Positions 17,668 to 26,779 are shown, numbered from the stretch's first letter. The stretch: DNA of 49,739 nucleotides from a bacterium (GCA_024226315.1 JAAELT010000254.1:1-49739); one strand, 5' to 3'. Notes: a model not told the origin generated them from the sequence alone. A program made the numbers and translations.

Positions 17668-18468
17668 GTGAGGCTCTGTTTCTGCTGCCTGACGCTGGCC
17701 CTGACGCTGGCCGTGACCGGCTGCTCCAGTAACCTGATGAGCTCATCGGGCGCCAGCGCCACCGAGATCGAGGATCTCAAACGGCGGCTGCTCGACGCGG
17801 AGAGGCGCGCCACGGTCGGCGAGGTGGACGTCGCCCGCCTGAAACGGCGGATCGTCCAGCTCGAGACGGATCTGAGGCAGGCCCAGGCGGCGACCCGACC
17901 CTCCGTGGCGCCGGAGACGAGCAAGCCGGAGACGCCAGCAGCGAGCGCGCCGGAGACCCGGCCACCGGCGGCGCAGCCGGAGATCGAGGAGATTGATCTC
18001 GAGCCGGAACCGATCGCCCAGGCGCCGCCGCCGGAACCCGCGCCGGCACCGCCGACTGGCCCCGCGACGACCGGCGCCCCGACCCCGCTGAGCGAGGAAG
18101 CCCAGGCCCTCTACGACGAAGGGTACACGCACTTCCACCAGCAACAGTACGGCGAGGCGGAGGAGCGGTTCCAGCGCTACGTGGAGCGGTATCCGGGGAC
18201 CGAGCTCTCGGACAACGCATCCTTCTGGATCGGCGAATGCCGCTACGCCCGCGGTGAGTACAGCTCGGCCCTCGACGCCTTCACCGCCACCGTGGAGCGC
18301 TACCCGAAGGGCAACAAGATCGGCGACGCCCTGTTCAAGGCCGGCAAGTGCCTGGAAGCCCTCGGCGACGCCGAGCAGGCGAAGAGCACCTACGGGGAGG
18401 TCGCGAGCCGATTCCCGGGTACCGGCGCCGCGGCATTGGCCCGCGAGCGGCTGGCCGAGCTGCGCTGA
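17668..18468 (+). CDS. cpoB: CpoB/YbgF-like TPR lipoprotein
   Basis: 266 aa. A GTG start at 17668, with AAGGGGAG upstream, leads into a signal peptide with a lipobox ending at Cys19 (AVTGC). A short coiled coil (residues 32-72), a Pro/Ala/Glu-rich linker (75-145) and three TPR units at the C terminus follow, including ALYDEGYTHFHQQQYGEAEE. This is the layout of CpoB/YbgF, which links Tol-Pal outer-membrane constriction to septal wall synthesis, though E. coli CpoB is soluble. Here it is next to bamD rather than tol-pal genes. Confidence 0.8.
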   Translation: MRLCFCCLTLALTLAVTGCSSNLMSSSGASATEIEDLKRRLLDAERRATVGEVDVARLKRRIVQLETDLRQAQAATRPSVAPETSKPETPAASAPETRPPAAQPEIEEIDLEPEPIAQAPPPEPAPAPPTGPATTGAPTPLSEEAQALYDEGYTHFHQQQYGEAEERFQRYVERYPGTELSDNASFWIGECRYARGEYSSALDAFTATVERYPKGNKIGDALFKAGKCLEALGDAEQAKSTYGEVASRFPGTGAAALARERLAELR

Positions 18469-18505
18469 GACCCCCTTTTCGGGGCCCCTCGAGTTGCACA
18501 ATTTC

Positions 18506-18534
18506 TTGACACCTCGGGTCAAACGAGGTAGCTT
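18506..18534 (+). promoter_or_regulatory. Sigma-70-type promoter for the LysM gene
   Basis: TTGACA (18506-18511), a 17-bp spacer and TAGCTT (18529-18534) in the gap after cpoB. Transcription would start near 18541 and leave a leader of about 110 nt before the ATG at 18652. Confidence 0.6.
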
Positions 18535-18651
18535 GGCAAGACCGTCTAATGGATGTATAGTCAGATCTCTATGCGCAGCACGATGCCGCTGGACACGGAT
18601 GCCGCTCGATCCGACAGTCATGGAGCGGATTCGCCACCGGGAGGTCGCGCG

Positions 18652-19911
18652 ATGAACCGACGTAATTGGCTCACCACACTCTTGACCCTGGCGATGTTGG
18701 CGGGCGCCGGCATGTCGGCGGCCCAGCAACCCCCCGCCGACCTGCATCTGGAAGGCGATCACTGGACTGCCTGGAGTCCGCCGGCGACGGCGCCCGAGGG
18801 GATCCAGGTCTATATCGTCAAGCCCGGTGATTCGCTGTGGGAAATCGCCGCGACCATGCTCGGCGATCCCCATCTCTGGCCTCAAATCTGGGAGCAGAAT
18901 CAGTACATCCTGGACGCTCACTGGATCTATCCCGGCGATCCCCTGTTCGTGATCGGGGCAGCCGCCCCGGGCGCCTTCGCCGATGCCGATGGAGTGGCCG
19001 GAGCGCCGCTCGGAGAGGCGGCGGCCGGAGCGCCGATGGCCGATAGCGGATCCGGCGCCGACGATCCCTTCAACACCGTGCTGGATGGAGCGGAAGAGCC
19101 CAAGCAAACCCTGGGATTCACCGGTCGGGAACATTTCGTGAACCCAGAAGGGCCGGTACCGCTGGGCTACGAATCCGACATCTATTGCACCGGCTTCATC
19201 GGTGACCTGGACGAAGAGTTCGCCTACCAGATCGCCGCTTCGGAGTACGAGTACCTCACTCCGAGCCTGGAACCCGGCAGCAACAGCGTCATCAGGGGCA
19301 TCCACGGTACCGCCAGCACCGAGAAGTACGGCCTCGGGGCCGGGGACATCGTCTATATCGACGGCGGGCGTGCCGACGGACTCTCGGCGGGTGAGCTGCT
19401 GACCGCGGTCCAGGCGAGTGAGGAGGTCTTTCACCCCAAGAGCAGGGAGCTGCTCGGGCGCCTCTACAAGTATCTCGGCCGGATCCGCGTGCTCTCCGCG
19501 CAGCAGGAGACCGCGATTGCCGAGATCGTCCAGCTGTGCTCGCCGATTCCGGTGGGCACCTCGCTCAAGCTCTTCGAGCCCGAACCGGTACCGCTGCGCA
19601 AGACCACGCCGCTGCGTCCGGTGAACTTCCCGCCCGCCGACCAGGATCTGGACAGCGCTCCGACCATCGTCATCGCGTGGGACAAGCTGCTCTCGCTCGG
19701 CGCCGGCTACCTGGTCTTCATCGACCACGGCGACGGGCAGGAGGTCGCTCCCGGCGACATCTACACCATCTATCGACGCGGTCGGGAAGGCTTTCCGCCG
19801 ACCCTGCTCGGCGAGCTGGCGGTGCTTTCGGTTTTCGACAATACCGCCTTGGCCCGCATCCTCAGATCGCGGTACACTGTCTTCGTCGGCGACGCCCTGT
19901 ATCTGAAATAA
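18652..19911 (+). CDS. Secreted LysM-domain protein
   Basis: 419 aa with a signal peptide (residues 1-25, cleaved near MSAAQQ) and one LysM domain at about 53-100 (YIVKPGDSLWEIAATMLGDP then WEQNQYI and IYPGDPL), which binds peptidoglycan. The remaining 300 residues look beta-rich and carry repeated GD-I/Y segments (GLGAGDIVYIDGG, EVAPGDIYTIY) resembling flagellar-type SAF or outer membrane repeat domains. The ATG at 18652 has a good GGGAGG ribosome site. Proteins of this layout are common in Acidobacteriota; function beyond wall binding is unknown. Confidence 0.82.
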   Translation: MNRRNWLTTLLTLAMLAGAGMSAAQQPPADLHLEGDHWTAWSPPATAPEGIQVYIVKPGDSLWEIAATMLGDPHLWPQIWEQNQYILDAHWIYPGDPLFVIGAAAPGAFADADGVAGAPLGEAAAGAPMADSGSGADDPFNTVLDGAEEPKQTLGFTGREHFVNPEGPVPLGYESDIYCTGFIGDLDEEFAYQIAASEYEYLTPSLEPGSNSVIRGIHGTASTEKYGLGAGDIVYIDGGRADGLSAGELLTAVQASEEVFHPKSRELLGRLYKYLGRIRVLSAQQETAIAEIVQLCSPIPVGTSLKLFEPEPVPLRKTTPLRPVNFPPADQDLDSAPTIVIAWDKLLSLGAGYLVFIDHGDGQEVAPGDIYTIYRRGREGFPPTLLGELAVLSVFDNTALARILRSRYTVFVGDALYLK

Positions 19912-19945
19912 GACCGCGTTTCGCCCTACCTTTCGAGGGAGTCGT

Positions 19946-20209
19946 ATGGGCCGCAAGAACCTGAAAGACGGACTGACACCGATCGTCGACGAGCTCGTTC
20001 GCCGTGGCGTGAGCCTGCAGCAGGCCCGCCAGGAGTTCGAGCGCCAGTTCATCTCCGCTTCTCTGCGCTCGAACGGCGGCAATCTCTGCCAGTCCGCCCG
20101 GTCGATGGGAGTCCATCGCAACACGCTGCGCAACAAGGTCTCCAGCCTGGGCATCGAACTGCCTTCCCGAGGCCCTCGCCTCGGCGCTCCAAAGTCCCCC
20201 AAGAACTGA
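19946..20209 (+). CDS. Small Fis-type HTH DNA-binding protein
   Basis: 87 aa. Residues about 40-70 form a Fis-type helix-turn-helix (HTH_8): SNGGNLCQSARSMGVHRN then TLRNKVSSLGI, as at the C-terminus of NtrC-type regulators, but with no receiver or ATPase domain. It starts 34 bp after the LysM gene and is likely in the same transcript. It may act as a nucleoid or local regulator like Fis. The tail is short and basic. Confidence 0.8.
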   Translation: MGRKNLKDGLTPIVDELVRRGVSLQQARQEFERQFISASLRSNGGNLCQSARSMGVHRNTLRNKVSSLGIELPSRGPRLGAPKSPKN

Positions 20210-20219
20210 CCCTCTCCCA

Positions 20220-20240
20220 GCCGGGAGGCCGCTTCCCGGC
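20220..20240 (+). terminator. Possible hairpin terminator after the Fis-like gene
   Basis: GCCGGGA (20220-20226) pairs with TCCCGGC (20234-20240) over a 7-nt loop, 10 bp after the stop codon. There is no T tract after it, so it may slow rather than end transcription. Confidence 0.35.
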
Positions 20241-20435
20241 AGCCTCGCGTTCGAGCTCGATTGCAGTCGAATTTGGCGCGATTCTTGCTCCGAAAACCGT
20301 ACCAGCAGACCTTCAGAGCATCTGACTACCCGAGAACTGCATTCCCCAGCTCTCACCGCAGGGTCTGAACCCTTCCGGCTCCCGCTCGCCAACCCACGGA
20401 GCCGTTTCGATCGATACAACCAAGAGGTCAAGCCA

Positions 20436-21158
20436 ATGTCGAGAGGAAATTCGCGTATCGCGTCTCTCGTGGCGTTTTATTTCCTGATTCTCTGCCTGGT
20501 GCCGCCGACGGCGCCATCGAACCCGATGGACATCGAGTCACCGGTCGCCGGGGCGCCCAGCGCCACGGAGATCGCGCTCTTCGAGGAGCTCGTGGAGTGG
20601 ATCGGCGACGAGGAGGTGGGCTCCATGCCCGCCGAGCCACTCCGGCACGTGATCAGGGCCCGCCCGGCCAGTTTCGACGTTTTTCGCAGCTACCATGACG
20701 ACGCCGTCCGCAACCGACGGCTGAACGAGGTGCCCTTCGGCAACATGATCCGCAACGCCGCCGATCGTCACGACGTCGACGGCCTGCTGATCGCGGCGGT
20801 CATCGAAGCGGAATCGAGCTTCGACCCGTGCGCGATCTCGGACCGCGGCGCCGTCGGCCTGATGCAGGTCATGCCGGCTCACGCCGGCGAGATGGCCCTC
20901 GACGAGCTGACCGAGCCGGACCTGAACCTGGAGCTCGGCACACGCTACCTTCGCCATCTGCTGGAGCTCTACGACGGCAACCTGGAGCTGGCTCTGGCAG
21001 CCTACAATGCCGGCCCGGCCAACGTCCGGCGCCACGGCGGCGTACCGCCCTTCCGCGAAACCCGGCGCTATGTCGAGAAGGTTCTCGGCATCTACGTTGG
21101 GCACCACCAGGAAGTCTGGCGGAGCAGCGAAACCGGGGAGATCCTGGTCGCGGACTAG
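20436..21158 (+). CDS. Lytic transglycosylase (SLT domain)
   Basis: 240 aa. A hydrophobic N-terminal segment (residues 10-27) exports it. The SLT lysozyme-like domain runs from about 100 to 220: AAVIEAESSFDP (catalytic Glu), DRGAVGLMQVMP, LNLELGTRYLRHLL and LALAAYNAGPANV. It cleaves glycan strands of peptidoglycan to give 1,6-anhydro ends. Its own 5' region of 226 bp separates it from the Fis-like gene, so it is probably transcribed independently. Confidence 0.92.
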   Translation: MSRGNSRIASLVAFYFLILCLVPPTAPSNPMDIESPVAGAPSATEIALFEELVEWIGDEEVGSMPAEPLRHVIRARPASFDVFRSYHDDAVRNRRLNEVPFGNMIRNAADRHDVDGLLIAAVIEAESSFDPCAISDRGAVGLMQVMPAHAGEMALDELTEPDLNLELGTRYLRHLLELYDGNLELALAAYNAGPANVRRHGGVPPFRETRRYVEKVLGIYVGHHQEVWRSSETGEILVAD

Positions 21159-21182
21159 GCTCTCCGCTCTCGCGAGCGGCGC

Positions 21183-21371
21183 TCAGGCGCCGTTGTCTTC
21201 TTCCGGCGCTTCGGTCAGCGGCGCCTTCGAGTCGTCGCCCTTCAAGCCGCGCTTGAAGTTCTTGATGCCCTCGCCCACTCCTTTTCCGAGCTGCGGCAGA
21301 CGGGTCGCGCCGAAGAGCACGACGACGATCAGCAGGATCACCAAGAGCTCTTGAATGCCTAGGCCTAGCAT
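21183..21371 (-). CDS. tatA: Twin-arginine translocase subunit TatA
   Basis: 62 aa: a membrane helix ([14 protein letters not shown], residues 8-21) followed by the [17 protein letters not shown] hinge and amphipathic helix, then an acidic tail. It forms the protein-conducting pore for folded Tat substrates. ATG at 21371 preceded by AGGAG. No tatB or tatC is nearby, as in many bacteria with a separate tatA. It converges with the transglycosylase gene. Confidence 0.93.
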   Translation of the reverse strand: MLGLGIQELLVILLIVVVLFGATRLPQLGKGVGEGIKNFKRGLKGDDSKAPLTEAPEEDNGA

Positions 21372-21487
21372 GGATTGCTCCTCTCTCGGCGGCCCGGAAC
21401 TGGCCCGCACTGGAGTGAGTTTAGCAGACCCGGGTCACTCCGACCCGCGGGGCGTCAAAATGGCCGGCCTGGGATCGGTACAGGCGT

Positions 21488-21516
21488 TTGACACGTCCGG
21501 GCTCTCACGCGATAAT
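21488..21516 (+). promoter_or_regulatory. Strong sigma-70 promoter directly at a start codon
   Basis: TTGACA (21488-21493), 17-bp spacer, GATAAT (21511-21516). The predicted transcription start, near 21523, is about 5 nt before the ATG at 21528, so the mRNA would be leaderless or nearly so. Confidence 0.7.
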
Positions 21517-21527
21517 TTTTGGTCCCG

Positions 21528-21827
21528 ATGCCTGTGGACAACCACATCCGACGCATGATGCAGGATCTGGGGCAAGCCCTCGTCCAGGCGATTGCCTCCT
21601 CCCCCAAAGTCAGTGACGCGGTGCGCCAGATCCGGGAGGACGGCTACTCTATCTTCCTCGTCCTCAACCGGAAGCAGGAAGGCGAAAGGGGCGTACAGAT
21701 CGAGCTCACCAGCCGGCGGGCCACCCCCGAGGAGCCGGAGTACCGGCTCGACAAACGCGACGTCTCGTTCCTGAAGACCATGGGGATCGACGCGACCCGC
21801 GCCGGCAAGCGTCGGCGAACGCCGTAG
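21528..21827 (+). CDS. Small conserved-looking protein of unknown function
   Basis: 99 aa, soluble, charged, alpha/beta. It opens with a helix (HIRRMMQDLGQALVQAI), has a central strand-turn region (GYSIFLVLNRK) and ends in a basic tail (RAGKRRRTP). I do not recognise a family. It sits 25 bp before rlmN and shares its promoter. No Shine-Dalgarno site lies between the promoter and the ATG. The basic C-terminus could contact RNA, which would fit its partner rlmN, but that is speculation. Confidence 0.65.
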   Translation: MPVDNHIRRMMQDLGQALVQAIASSPKVSDAVRQIREDGYSIFLVLNRKQEGERGVQIELTSRRATPEEPEYRLDKRDVSFLKTMGIDATRAGKRRRTP

Positions 21828-21852
21828 CTGGGCCCGCGCCCTCCGCCGCGCC

Positions 21853-22920
21853 ATGACACAGAACCAGCAGGACCTTCTCGGCCTGCCACGCCGCCGCCTG
21901 GCCGAGGTGCTGGCGCCCTTCATCGACCGGCCGTACCGAACCGACCAGATCTACCGGGCTCTCTACGAACGTGGCGCTGGAGAGATCGGCAGCATCACCG
22001 AGCTCGGCAAAGAGCTGCGCGCCGAGCTGGCCGAGCGCTTCACGATCGGTCTGCCGGAAGTGGCGACACGTCACCTCTCCGCCGACGGTACCGAGAAGTT
22101 CCTCTTTCGCCTGGCCGACGGTGCGACCATCGAAGCCGTCGACATCCCTGACGGCCGGCGCCGGACCCTGTGCATCTCGAGCCAGGCCGGCTGCGCCCTC
22201 ACCTGCCGCTTCTGCGTCACCGGCTATTGGGGCGGCGGGCGCGACCTGACGGCCGGAGAGATCGTCGCGCAGGTGCTCGCAGTCGGGAAACAGCGCCGCG
22301 AGAGCGGCGGCGGGCTCAACCTGGTGTTCATGGGCATGGGCGAGCCGCTGCTCAACCTCGGCGCGCTCGGCGACGCCCTCGAGATCCTCACCGAACAGAT
22401 TTCCTGGCGCCGCATCACGGTCTCCACGGCCGGGGTCATTCCGGGCATCGAGGAGCTGGCCGGCTGGCGGAAGCGGCCCCGGTTGGCGATCTCCCTGCAT
22501 GCTCCCGACGACGATCGGCGCAGCCGGATCATGCCGATCAACCGGCGCTACCCGCTGGCGGACCTGCTGGCAGCCCTGCGTCGCTATCCGCTCGACCGGC
22601 GCGAACGGTTGACCTTCGAGTATCTGCTGATCCGTGACTTCAACGACGCGCCGGCGGACGCCGACGCGCTGGTGCGGCTGCTTTCCGGCCTGCAGGCCAA
22701 GGTCAACCTGATTCCGCTCAACCCAGACCCGGTGCTGGACGAGAGCATGAAGCGTCCGCGCCGCACCGTTGTGACCGCGTTTCGTGATCGCCTGACGAGC
22801 AAGGGCATGACGGCCACGGTGCGCAAACAGCGCGGCGACGACGTCTCGGCTGCCTGCGGGCAGCTGCGCGCTCCCGGCCGCGAGCCGCGCGGATTCCGGA
22901 GGTCGAACCTGAGCCTCTGA
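21853..22920 (+). CDS. rlmN: 23S rRNA/tRNA adenine-C2 methyltransferase RlmN
   Basis: 355 aa radical-SAM enzyme that methylates A2503 of 23S rRNA and A37 of some tRNAs. The CxxxCxxC cluster motif is C114, C118 and C121 in CALTCRFC. MGMGEPLLN, STAGVIPGI and NLIPLNPDP are family motifs. The methyl-carrying Cys is in SAACGQL near the C terminus, and the first catalytic Cys is not expected to be missing. Full length, ATG start; its stop abuts the convergent pgeF stop with no gap. Confidence 0.95.
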   Translation: MTQNQQDLLGLPRRRLAEVLAPFIDRPYRTDQIYRALYERGAGEIGSITELGKELRAELAERFTIGLPEVATRHLSADGTEKFLFRLADGATIEAVDIPDGRRRTLCISSQAGCALTCRFCVTGYWGGGRDLTAGEIVAQVLAVGKQRRESGGGLNLVFMGMGEPLLNLGALGDALEILTEQISWRRITVSTAGVIPGIEELAGWRKRPRLAISLHAPDDDRRSRIMPINRRYPLADLLAALRRYPLDRRERLTFEYLLIRDFNDAPADADALVRLLSGLQAKVNLIPLNPDPVLDESMKRPRRTVVTAFRDRLTSKGMTATVRKQRGDDVSAACGQLRAPGREPRGFRRSNLSL

Positions 22921-23592
22921 TCAGCGCAGCCAGATTGCCGCGACGTTGCGCCCGGCGCCCTTGCCGTCGCGGCGGTAGCTGTACAGGCGCTCGGCGTCGC
23001 ACCGCGTGCAGAAGTCCACGCAACGGACGTCCGTGACGCCCCGGCTCTGCAACTGCCACCGCGCCGCCGCCACCAGATCGAGATGCGGCCGGCCACGCGG
23101 GCCGTCGCCAGCCACGTCGGGGGAGGCTGCGGCGCAGACCTGCTCAGCGACGTCGTGGCCCACTTCGTAGCAGCACGACCCGATCGCCGGCCCGATCCAG
23201 GCGGTGAGGGACTCGGCGGCGACCCCGGCACGCTCGAGCGTCGCGGGCAGAATCGACTGAGCCAGGCCGCGCCAGCCGGCGTGAACGGCCGCGATCCGCG
23301 AGTCGCCGGCAATCAGGACCGGCACGCAATCGGCGGTGACGACGGAGAGTGCCAGACGCCGGCGCCCGGTCACCAGAGCGTCGCCGGAGCGATCACCACC
23401 CGGCAGACCGTCGAGCACCTCGGCGGAGTGGATCTGCCGGAGCCAGGCGGGCTCGGTATCCGCCGGCAGGAGGCGGCGGAAGAGGGCTTCGCGGGAGAGC
23501 CGGGGCCCCTTTCCGGTGAAGCGAACCTCGACTTCTCCATCGCTTTCCCGCCAGCTCCAGAGGCCGTTTTCTCGCTCGCCTGTCAGGCTCAT
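22921..23592 (-). CDS. pgeF: Polyphenol oxidase/purine nucleoside phosphorylase PgeF
   Basis: 223 aa, Cu/Zn-laccase-domain (YfiH/DUF152) protein. It carries WLRQIHSAEV, VVTADCVPVLI (Cys ligand), AAVHAGWRGL (His ligand), and GPAIGSCCYEVG motifs. E. coli PgeF corrects misincorporated amino acids in peptidoglycan; other members act on purine nucleosides. Upstream, its ATG is 56 bp from the divergent gatB start. Confidence 0.9.
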   Translation of the reverse strand: MSLTGERENGLWSWRESDGEVEVRFTGKGPRLSREALFRRLLPADTEPAWLRQIHSAEVLDGLPGGDRSGDALVTGRRRLALSVVTADCVPVLIAGDSRIAAVHAGWRGLAQSILPATLERAGVAAESLTAWIGPAIGSCCYEVGHDVAEQVCAAASPDVAGDGPRGRPHLDLVAAARWQLQSRGVTDVRCVDFCTRCDAERLYSYRRDGKGAGRNVAAIWLR

Positions 23593-23648
23593 CGCGGCAT
23601 CCTATCGAAACGTTGGAAGTCGCGATTTTCGCGTAGACTAGCCGCTTC

Positions 23649-25142
23649 ATGTCCTACGAAACCGTCATCGGTCTCGAAGTTCACGTTCAGCTGGGCACGG
23701 CGACGAAACTCTTCTGCCGCTGCCCCAATCGATTCGGAGAGCCGCCCAACACCTTGACGTGTCCGGTGTGCCTGGGGTACCCGGGCACGCTGCCGGTGCT
23801 CAACGGCCAGGCGGTGGATCTGGCGATCCGCCTGGCACTGGCGCTCGGCGCGGAGGTGCGCCGACGCTCGGTCTTCGCCCGCAAGAACTACTTCTATCCG
23901 GATCTGCCGAAAGGCTACCAGATCAGCCAGTTCGATCTGCCGCTGGCCGAGAACGGCTCCCTGTCGCTCACCCGTCACCATCGTACGGCTCGGATCCGGC
24001 GACTGCACCTGGAGGAGGACGCCGGCAAGCTGTTGCACGAAATGCCGGGGGGCGGGGTCTTGTCCGGTGCCAGCCTGGTGGACTTCAACCGCTGCAGCGT
24101 GCCACTGGTGGAGATCGTCTCGGAGCCCGATCTCCGCGCCCCGGCCGAGGCGCAGGACTACCTTCAGACCCTGCGCCAGGTTCTGCTCTACACAGCCGTC
24201 AGCGATGCCAACATGGAGGAAGGGAGTCTCCGTTGCGACGCTAACGTCTCGATCCGGCCGGTGGGGAGCTCGACGCTCGGAACGCGGAGCGAGATCAAGA
24301 ACCTGAACTCGTTTCGCCACGTCGCGAAAGCGCTCGAGCTCGAGGTCGCCCGCCAGACGCGCCTGGTCGAGTCGGGCGGCGAGGTCGTGCAGGAAACGCG
24401 GACTTTCGACGCCGACGCCGGCGTCACCCGGCCGATGCGCGGCAAGGAAGAGTCTCACGACTATCGCTACTTCCCGGAGCCGGATCTGCCGCCGCTGATC
24501 CTCGACGCGGGACGGATCGAAGAGGCCACCGGAGCCCTTCCGGAGCTTCCCTGGGATCTGCGCGAGCGGCTGATCACGCAGTTCGACCTACAGGTCGAAG
24601 ACGCTCTGACACTCACCGCCACGCCGGCACTGGCTGCCTATCTGGAATGCGTCGCTTCCACCTATCCGGGCAAGCCCCGTACGGTGGCCAACTGGCTCAA
24701 GACCGAGATCCTGCGCGAGCTCAAGAGCCGCAAGGCGGACGTTGAGGCGGCGATCGAGCCACAGCGGCTCGCGCGGTTGCTCACCATGGTCGACGACGGA
24801 CGGCTGTCGACCGGCGCCGCGAAACGGGTCCTGACCGAGATCTGGGACTCCGACGAGAGCGCCGCAGAGGCGGCCGAGCGCCTGGGGCTGCTGCAAATCC
24901 GCGACGAGGCGATAATGTCGGGATGGGTGCGCCAGGTGGTGGACGAGCATCCGCGGCAGGCCGCCGAATACCGCGCCGGCAAGCATCGCGTAGCGGGTTT
25001 CTTCGTCGGCCGGGTGATGCAGCTTTCCGAAGGCCGCGCCGAGCCCCGTCTCGTCCAGAGACTCCTGCGGCAGGCTCTCCTGCACGAAGACCCGATGGCC
25101 GCCGAAGACCCGGCCGCTGAAGACGTGGGCTCTGAGCCTTGA
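23649..25142 (+). CDS. gatB: Aspartyl/glutamyl-tRNA amidotransferase subunit B
   Basis: 497 aa. GatB kinase-like domain at 1-290 (VIGLEVHVQL, KLFCRC, LTCPVCLGYPG with zinc Cys, KNYFYPDLPKGYQISQ, NRCSVPLVEIVSEPD) and the C-terminal YqeY/GatB tail domain that grips the tRNA. With GatA and GatC it converts Glu-tRNA(Gln) or Asp-tRNA(Asn) to the amidated form. gatA and gatC are not in the window. Its stop overlaps the ftsE TTG start as TTGA. Confidence 0.96.
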   Translation: MSYETVIGLEVHVQLGTATKLFCRCPNRFGEPPNTLTCPVCLGYPGTLPVLNGQAVDLAIRLALALGAEVRRRSVFARKNYFYPDLPKGYQISQFDLPLAENGSLSLTRHHRTARIRRLHLEEDAGKLLHEMPGGGVLSGASLVDFNRCSVPLVEIVSEPDLRAPAEAQDYLQTLRQVLLYTAVSDANMEEGSLRCDANVSIRPVGSSTLGTRSEIKNLNSFRHVAKALELEVARQTRLVESGGEVVQETRTFDADAGVTRPMRGKEESHDYRYFPEPDLPPLILDAGRIEEATGALPELPWDLRERLITQFDLQVEDALTLTATPALAAYLECVASTYPGKPRTVANWLKTEILRELKSRKADVEAAIEPQRLARLLTMVDDGRLSTGAAKRVLTEIWDSDESAAEAAERLGLLQIRDEAIMSGWVRQVVDEHPRQAAEYRAGKHRVAGFFVGRVMQLSEGRAEPRLVQRLLRQALLHEDPMAAEDPAAEDVGSEP

Positions 25143-25852
25143 TCGAGTTCTTTCGCGTCACCAAACGCTATGCCGGAGGCCAGATCGGCCTCGACGGCGT
25201 CGATCTGCGGATCGATCCCGGACAGATGGTCTTCCTGACCGGACCCAGCGGCGCCGGCAAGACCACGTTCCTGAAGCTTATCTACTGCGAGGAAATGCCG
25301 AGCTCCGGCAACATCCTGGTCAACGGCCGCAACGTTTCGTCGCTGCCGCGTAGCAAGGTGCCATATCTGAGACGGACGATCGGCGTGGTCTTCCAGAGCT
25401 TCCGGCTCATTCCCCGCAAGACAGTGTTCGAGAACGTCTGCTATCTGCCCCGCATTCTGGGGCTGAGCTCCAGGGAGCAGAAGAAACTGGCCTTCGAGAC
25501 ACTGCGGCAGGTGGGCCTGGCGCACCGCCTGAACGCGTTCCCGCTGCAGCTCTCGGGCGGCGAGCAACAGCGGGTCGCGATCGCGCGCGCGCTGATCAAC
25601 CGGCCGGAGATCCTGCTCGCCGACGAACCGACAGGCAACCTCGACCCCGAGCTCTCCGACGAGATCATGCGCCTGATTCTCGACATCCATCTGCGCGGTA
25701 CGACGGTGATCTTCGCGACTCACGACCGCGACTTGATCCAGCGGGTCGGCCGGCGGGTCCTGACCCTCGATCAGGGAAAGCTGATCGACGACTACGAATT
25801 GCCGAGTGGGCTCGCCGCCGAAACCGAGGCCACCGACGGAGAGCAGAAGTGA
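25139..25852 (+). CDS. ftsE: Cell division ABC transporter ATPase FtsE
   Basis: 237 aa ABC ATPase. Walker [10 protein letters not shown] (residues 38-46), Q-loop VFQSFRL, signature LSGGEQQR, Walker [10 protein letters not shown] and the switch His in ATHD. With FtsX it senses or drives septal peptidoglycan hydrolase activation. The TTG start at 25139 overlaps gatB (TTGA) and the GTG start of ftsX overlaps its stop (GTGA), so the three genes are translationally linked. Confidence 0.93.
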   Translation: MIEFFRVTKRYAGGQIGLDGVDLRIDPGQMVFLTGPSGAGKTTFLKLIYCEEMPSSGNILVNGRNVSSLPRSKVPYLRRTIGVVFQSFRLIPRKTVFENVCYLPRILGLSSREQKKLAFETLRQVGLAHRLNAFPLQLSGGEQQRVAIARALINRPEILLADEPTGNLDPELSDEIMRLILDIHLRGTTVIFATHDRDLIQRVGRRVLTLDQGKLIDDYELPSGLAAETEATDGEQK

Positions 25853-26778
25853 GCTTCTTTCAGGCCCTCGGTTACTTCACTCGCGAGGCGTTTCTCAGCC
25901 TCGTCCGTAGCTGGAAGATCTCTCTCCTGGCGGTGCTGACCATCGCCGTGAGCTTGATCCTGGGAGGGGTCTTCCTGCTGGTGAGCGGCAATCTCCGCCA
26001 CGTTGTCGAGGGCTGGAAGAGCGAGAGCAAGGTGGTGATCTACCTACGGGCGGAGGCCAGCGGCTCGGAGACGGTGAGGATGACGCGGGCACTGGAGGAG
26101 ACGGACTGGGCGCTCGACGTCGAGCTGGTGAGCGCCGAAACCGCCCATCGGCGTTTCCGGCGTGCTTTCCCGAGCCTGAGCGATCTGCTCGAGGGCTGGG
26201 GAGAGAACCCCTTGCCGACATCGATCGAGGTCGGCCTCGACTGGCAGCAATTCGAAGATCGGCCCGCGCTCGAGGCGGCTTTCGCCGAGCTCCGCGCGGA
26301 TCCGGCTGTCTCGATGATCGACGATGATCGCGACTGGCTGAATCAACTGGAGGCGGTCGTGTTCGTCCTCGAGGCCCTGGGACTGGTCCTCGGAGCGATC
26401 CTGCTGGTGACCGCGATCTTCACCATCTCGAGCGTCATCCGGCTCACCGCCTTCCTGTACCGTGAGGAGATCGCGGTAATGCGGCTGGTCGGCGCGACCG
26501 AGTTCTTCATTCGCGGACCGTTCTACGTCGAGGGCCTGATGCAGGGACTGCTCGGCGGAGCGGTCGCGGTCACGGCGCTCTTCGGAGCACACCTGCTGGT
26601 GCTGGAGCGCTACGCCGGTGCCCCGCTGAGCCTGCTGGCGTCACGATTCCTGGCTCCGATCGAGCTGCTGGCCCTGATCGGCCTGGGTGGCCTCGCCGGG
26701 CTGGTGGGAGCGGTCACCTCCCTGCGCCGGGAGTCCCTCGGTCAGACCGCGGAGACGCCCGGATGGGCGGAGGGTTGA
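25849..26778 (+). CDS. ftsX: Cell division permease-like FtsX
   Basis: 309 aa: an N-terminal cytoplasmic part, membrane helix (about 24-46), a periplasmic loop of about 125 residues that includes VVIYLRAEA, then three C-terminal membrane helices with SVIRLTAFLYREEIAVMRLVGA typical of FtsX. It carries the FtsE signal to periplasmic wall hydrolases. GTG start. Its stop lies 1 bp from the convergent TPR gene stop. Confidence 0.92.
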   Translation: MSFFQALGYFTREAFLSLVRSWKISLLAVLTIAVSLILGGVFLLVSGNLRHVVEGWKSESKVVIYLRAEASGSETVRMTRALEETDWALDVELVSAETAHRRFRRAFPSLSDLLEGWGENPLPTSIEVGLDWQQFEDRPALEAAFAELRADPAVSMIDDDRDWLNQLEAVVFVLEALGLVLGAILLVTAIFTISSVIRLTAFLYREEIAVMRLVGATEFFIRGPFYVEGLMQGLLGGAVAVTALFGAHLLVLERYAGAPLSLLASRFLAPIELLALIGLGGLAGLVGAVTSLRRESLGQTAETPGWAEG

Positions 26779-26779
26779 A

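Noticed and set aside
18471..18492. CCCC-TTTTC-GGGG hairpin after cpoB
   Set aside because: The stem is short and no T tract follows, so it is weak evidence for a terminator.
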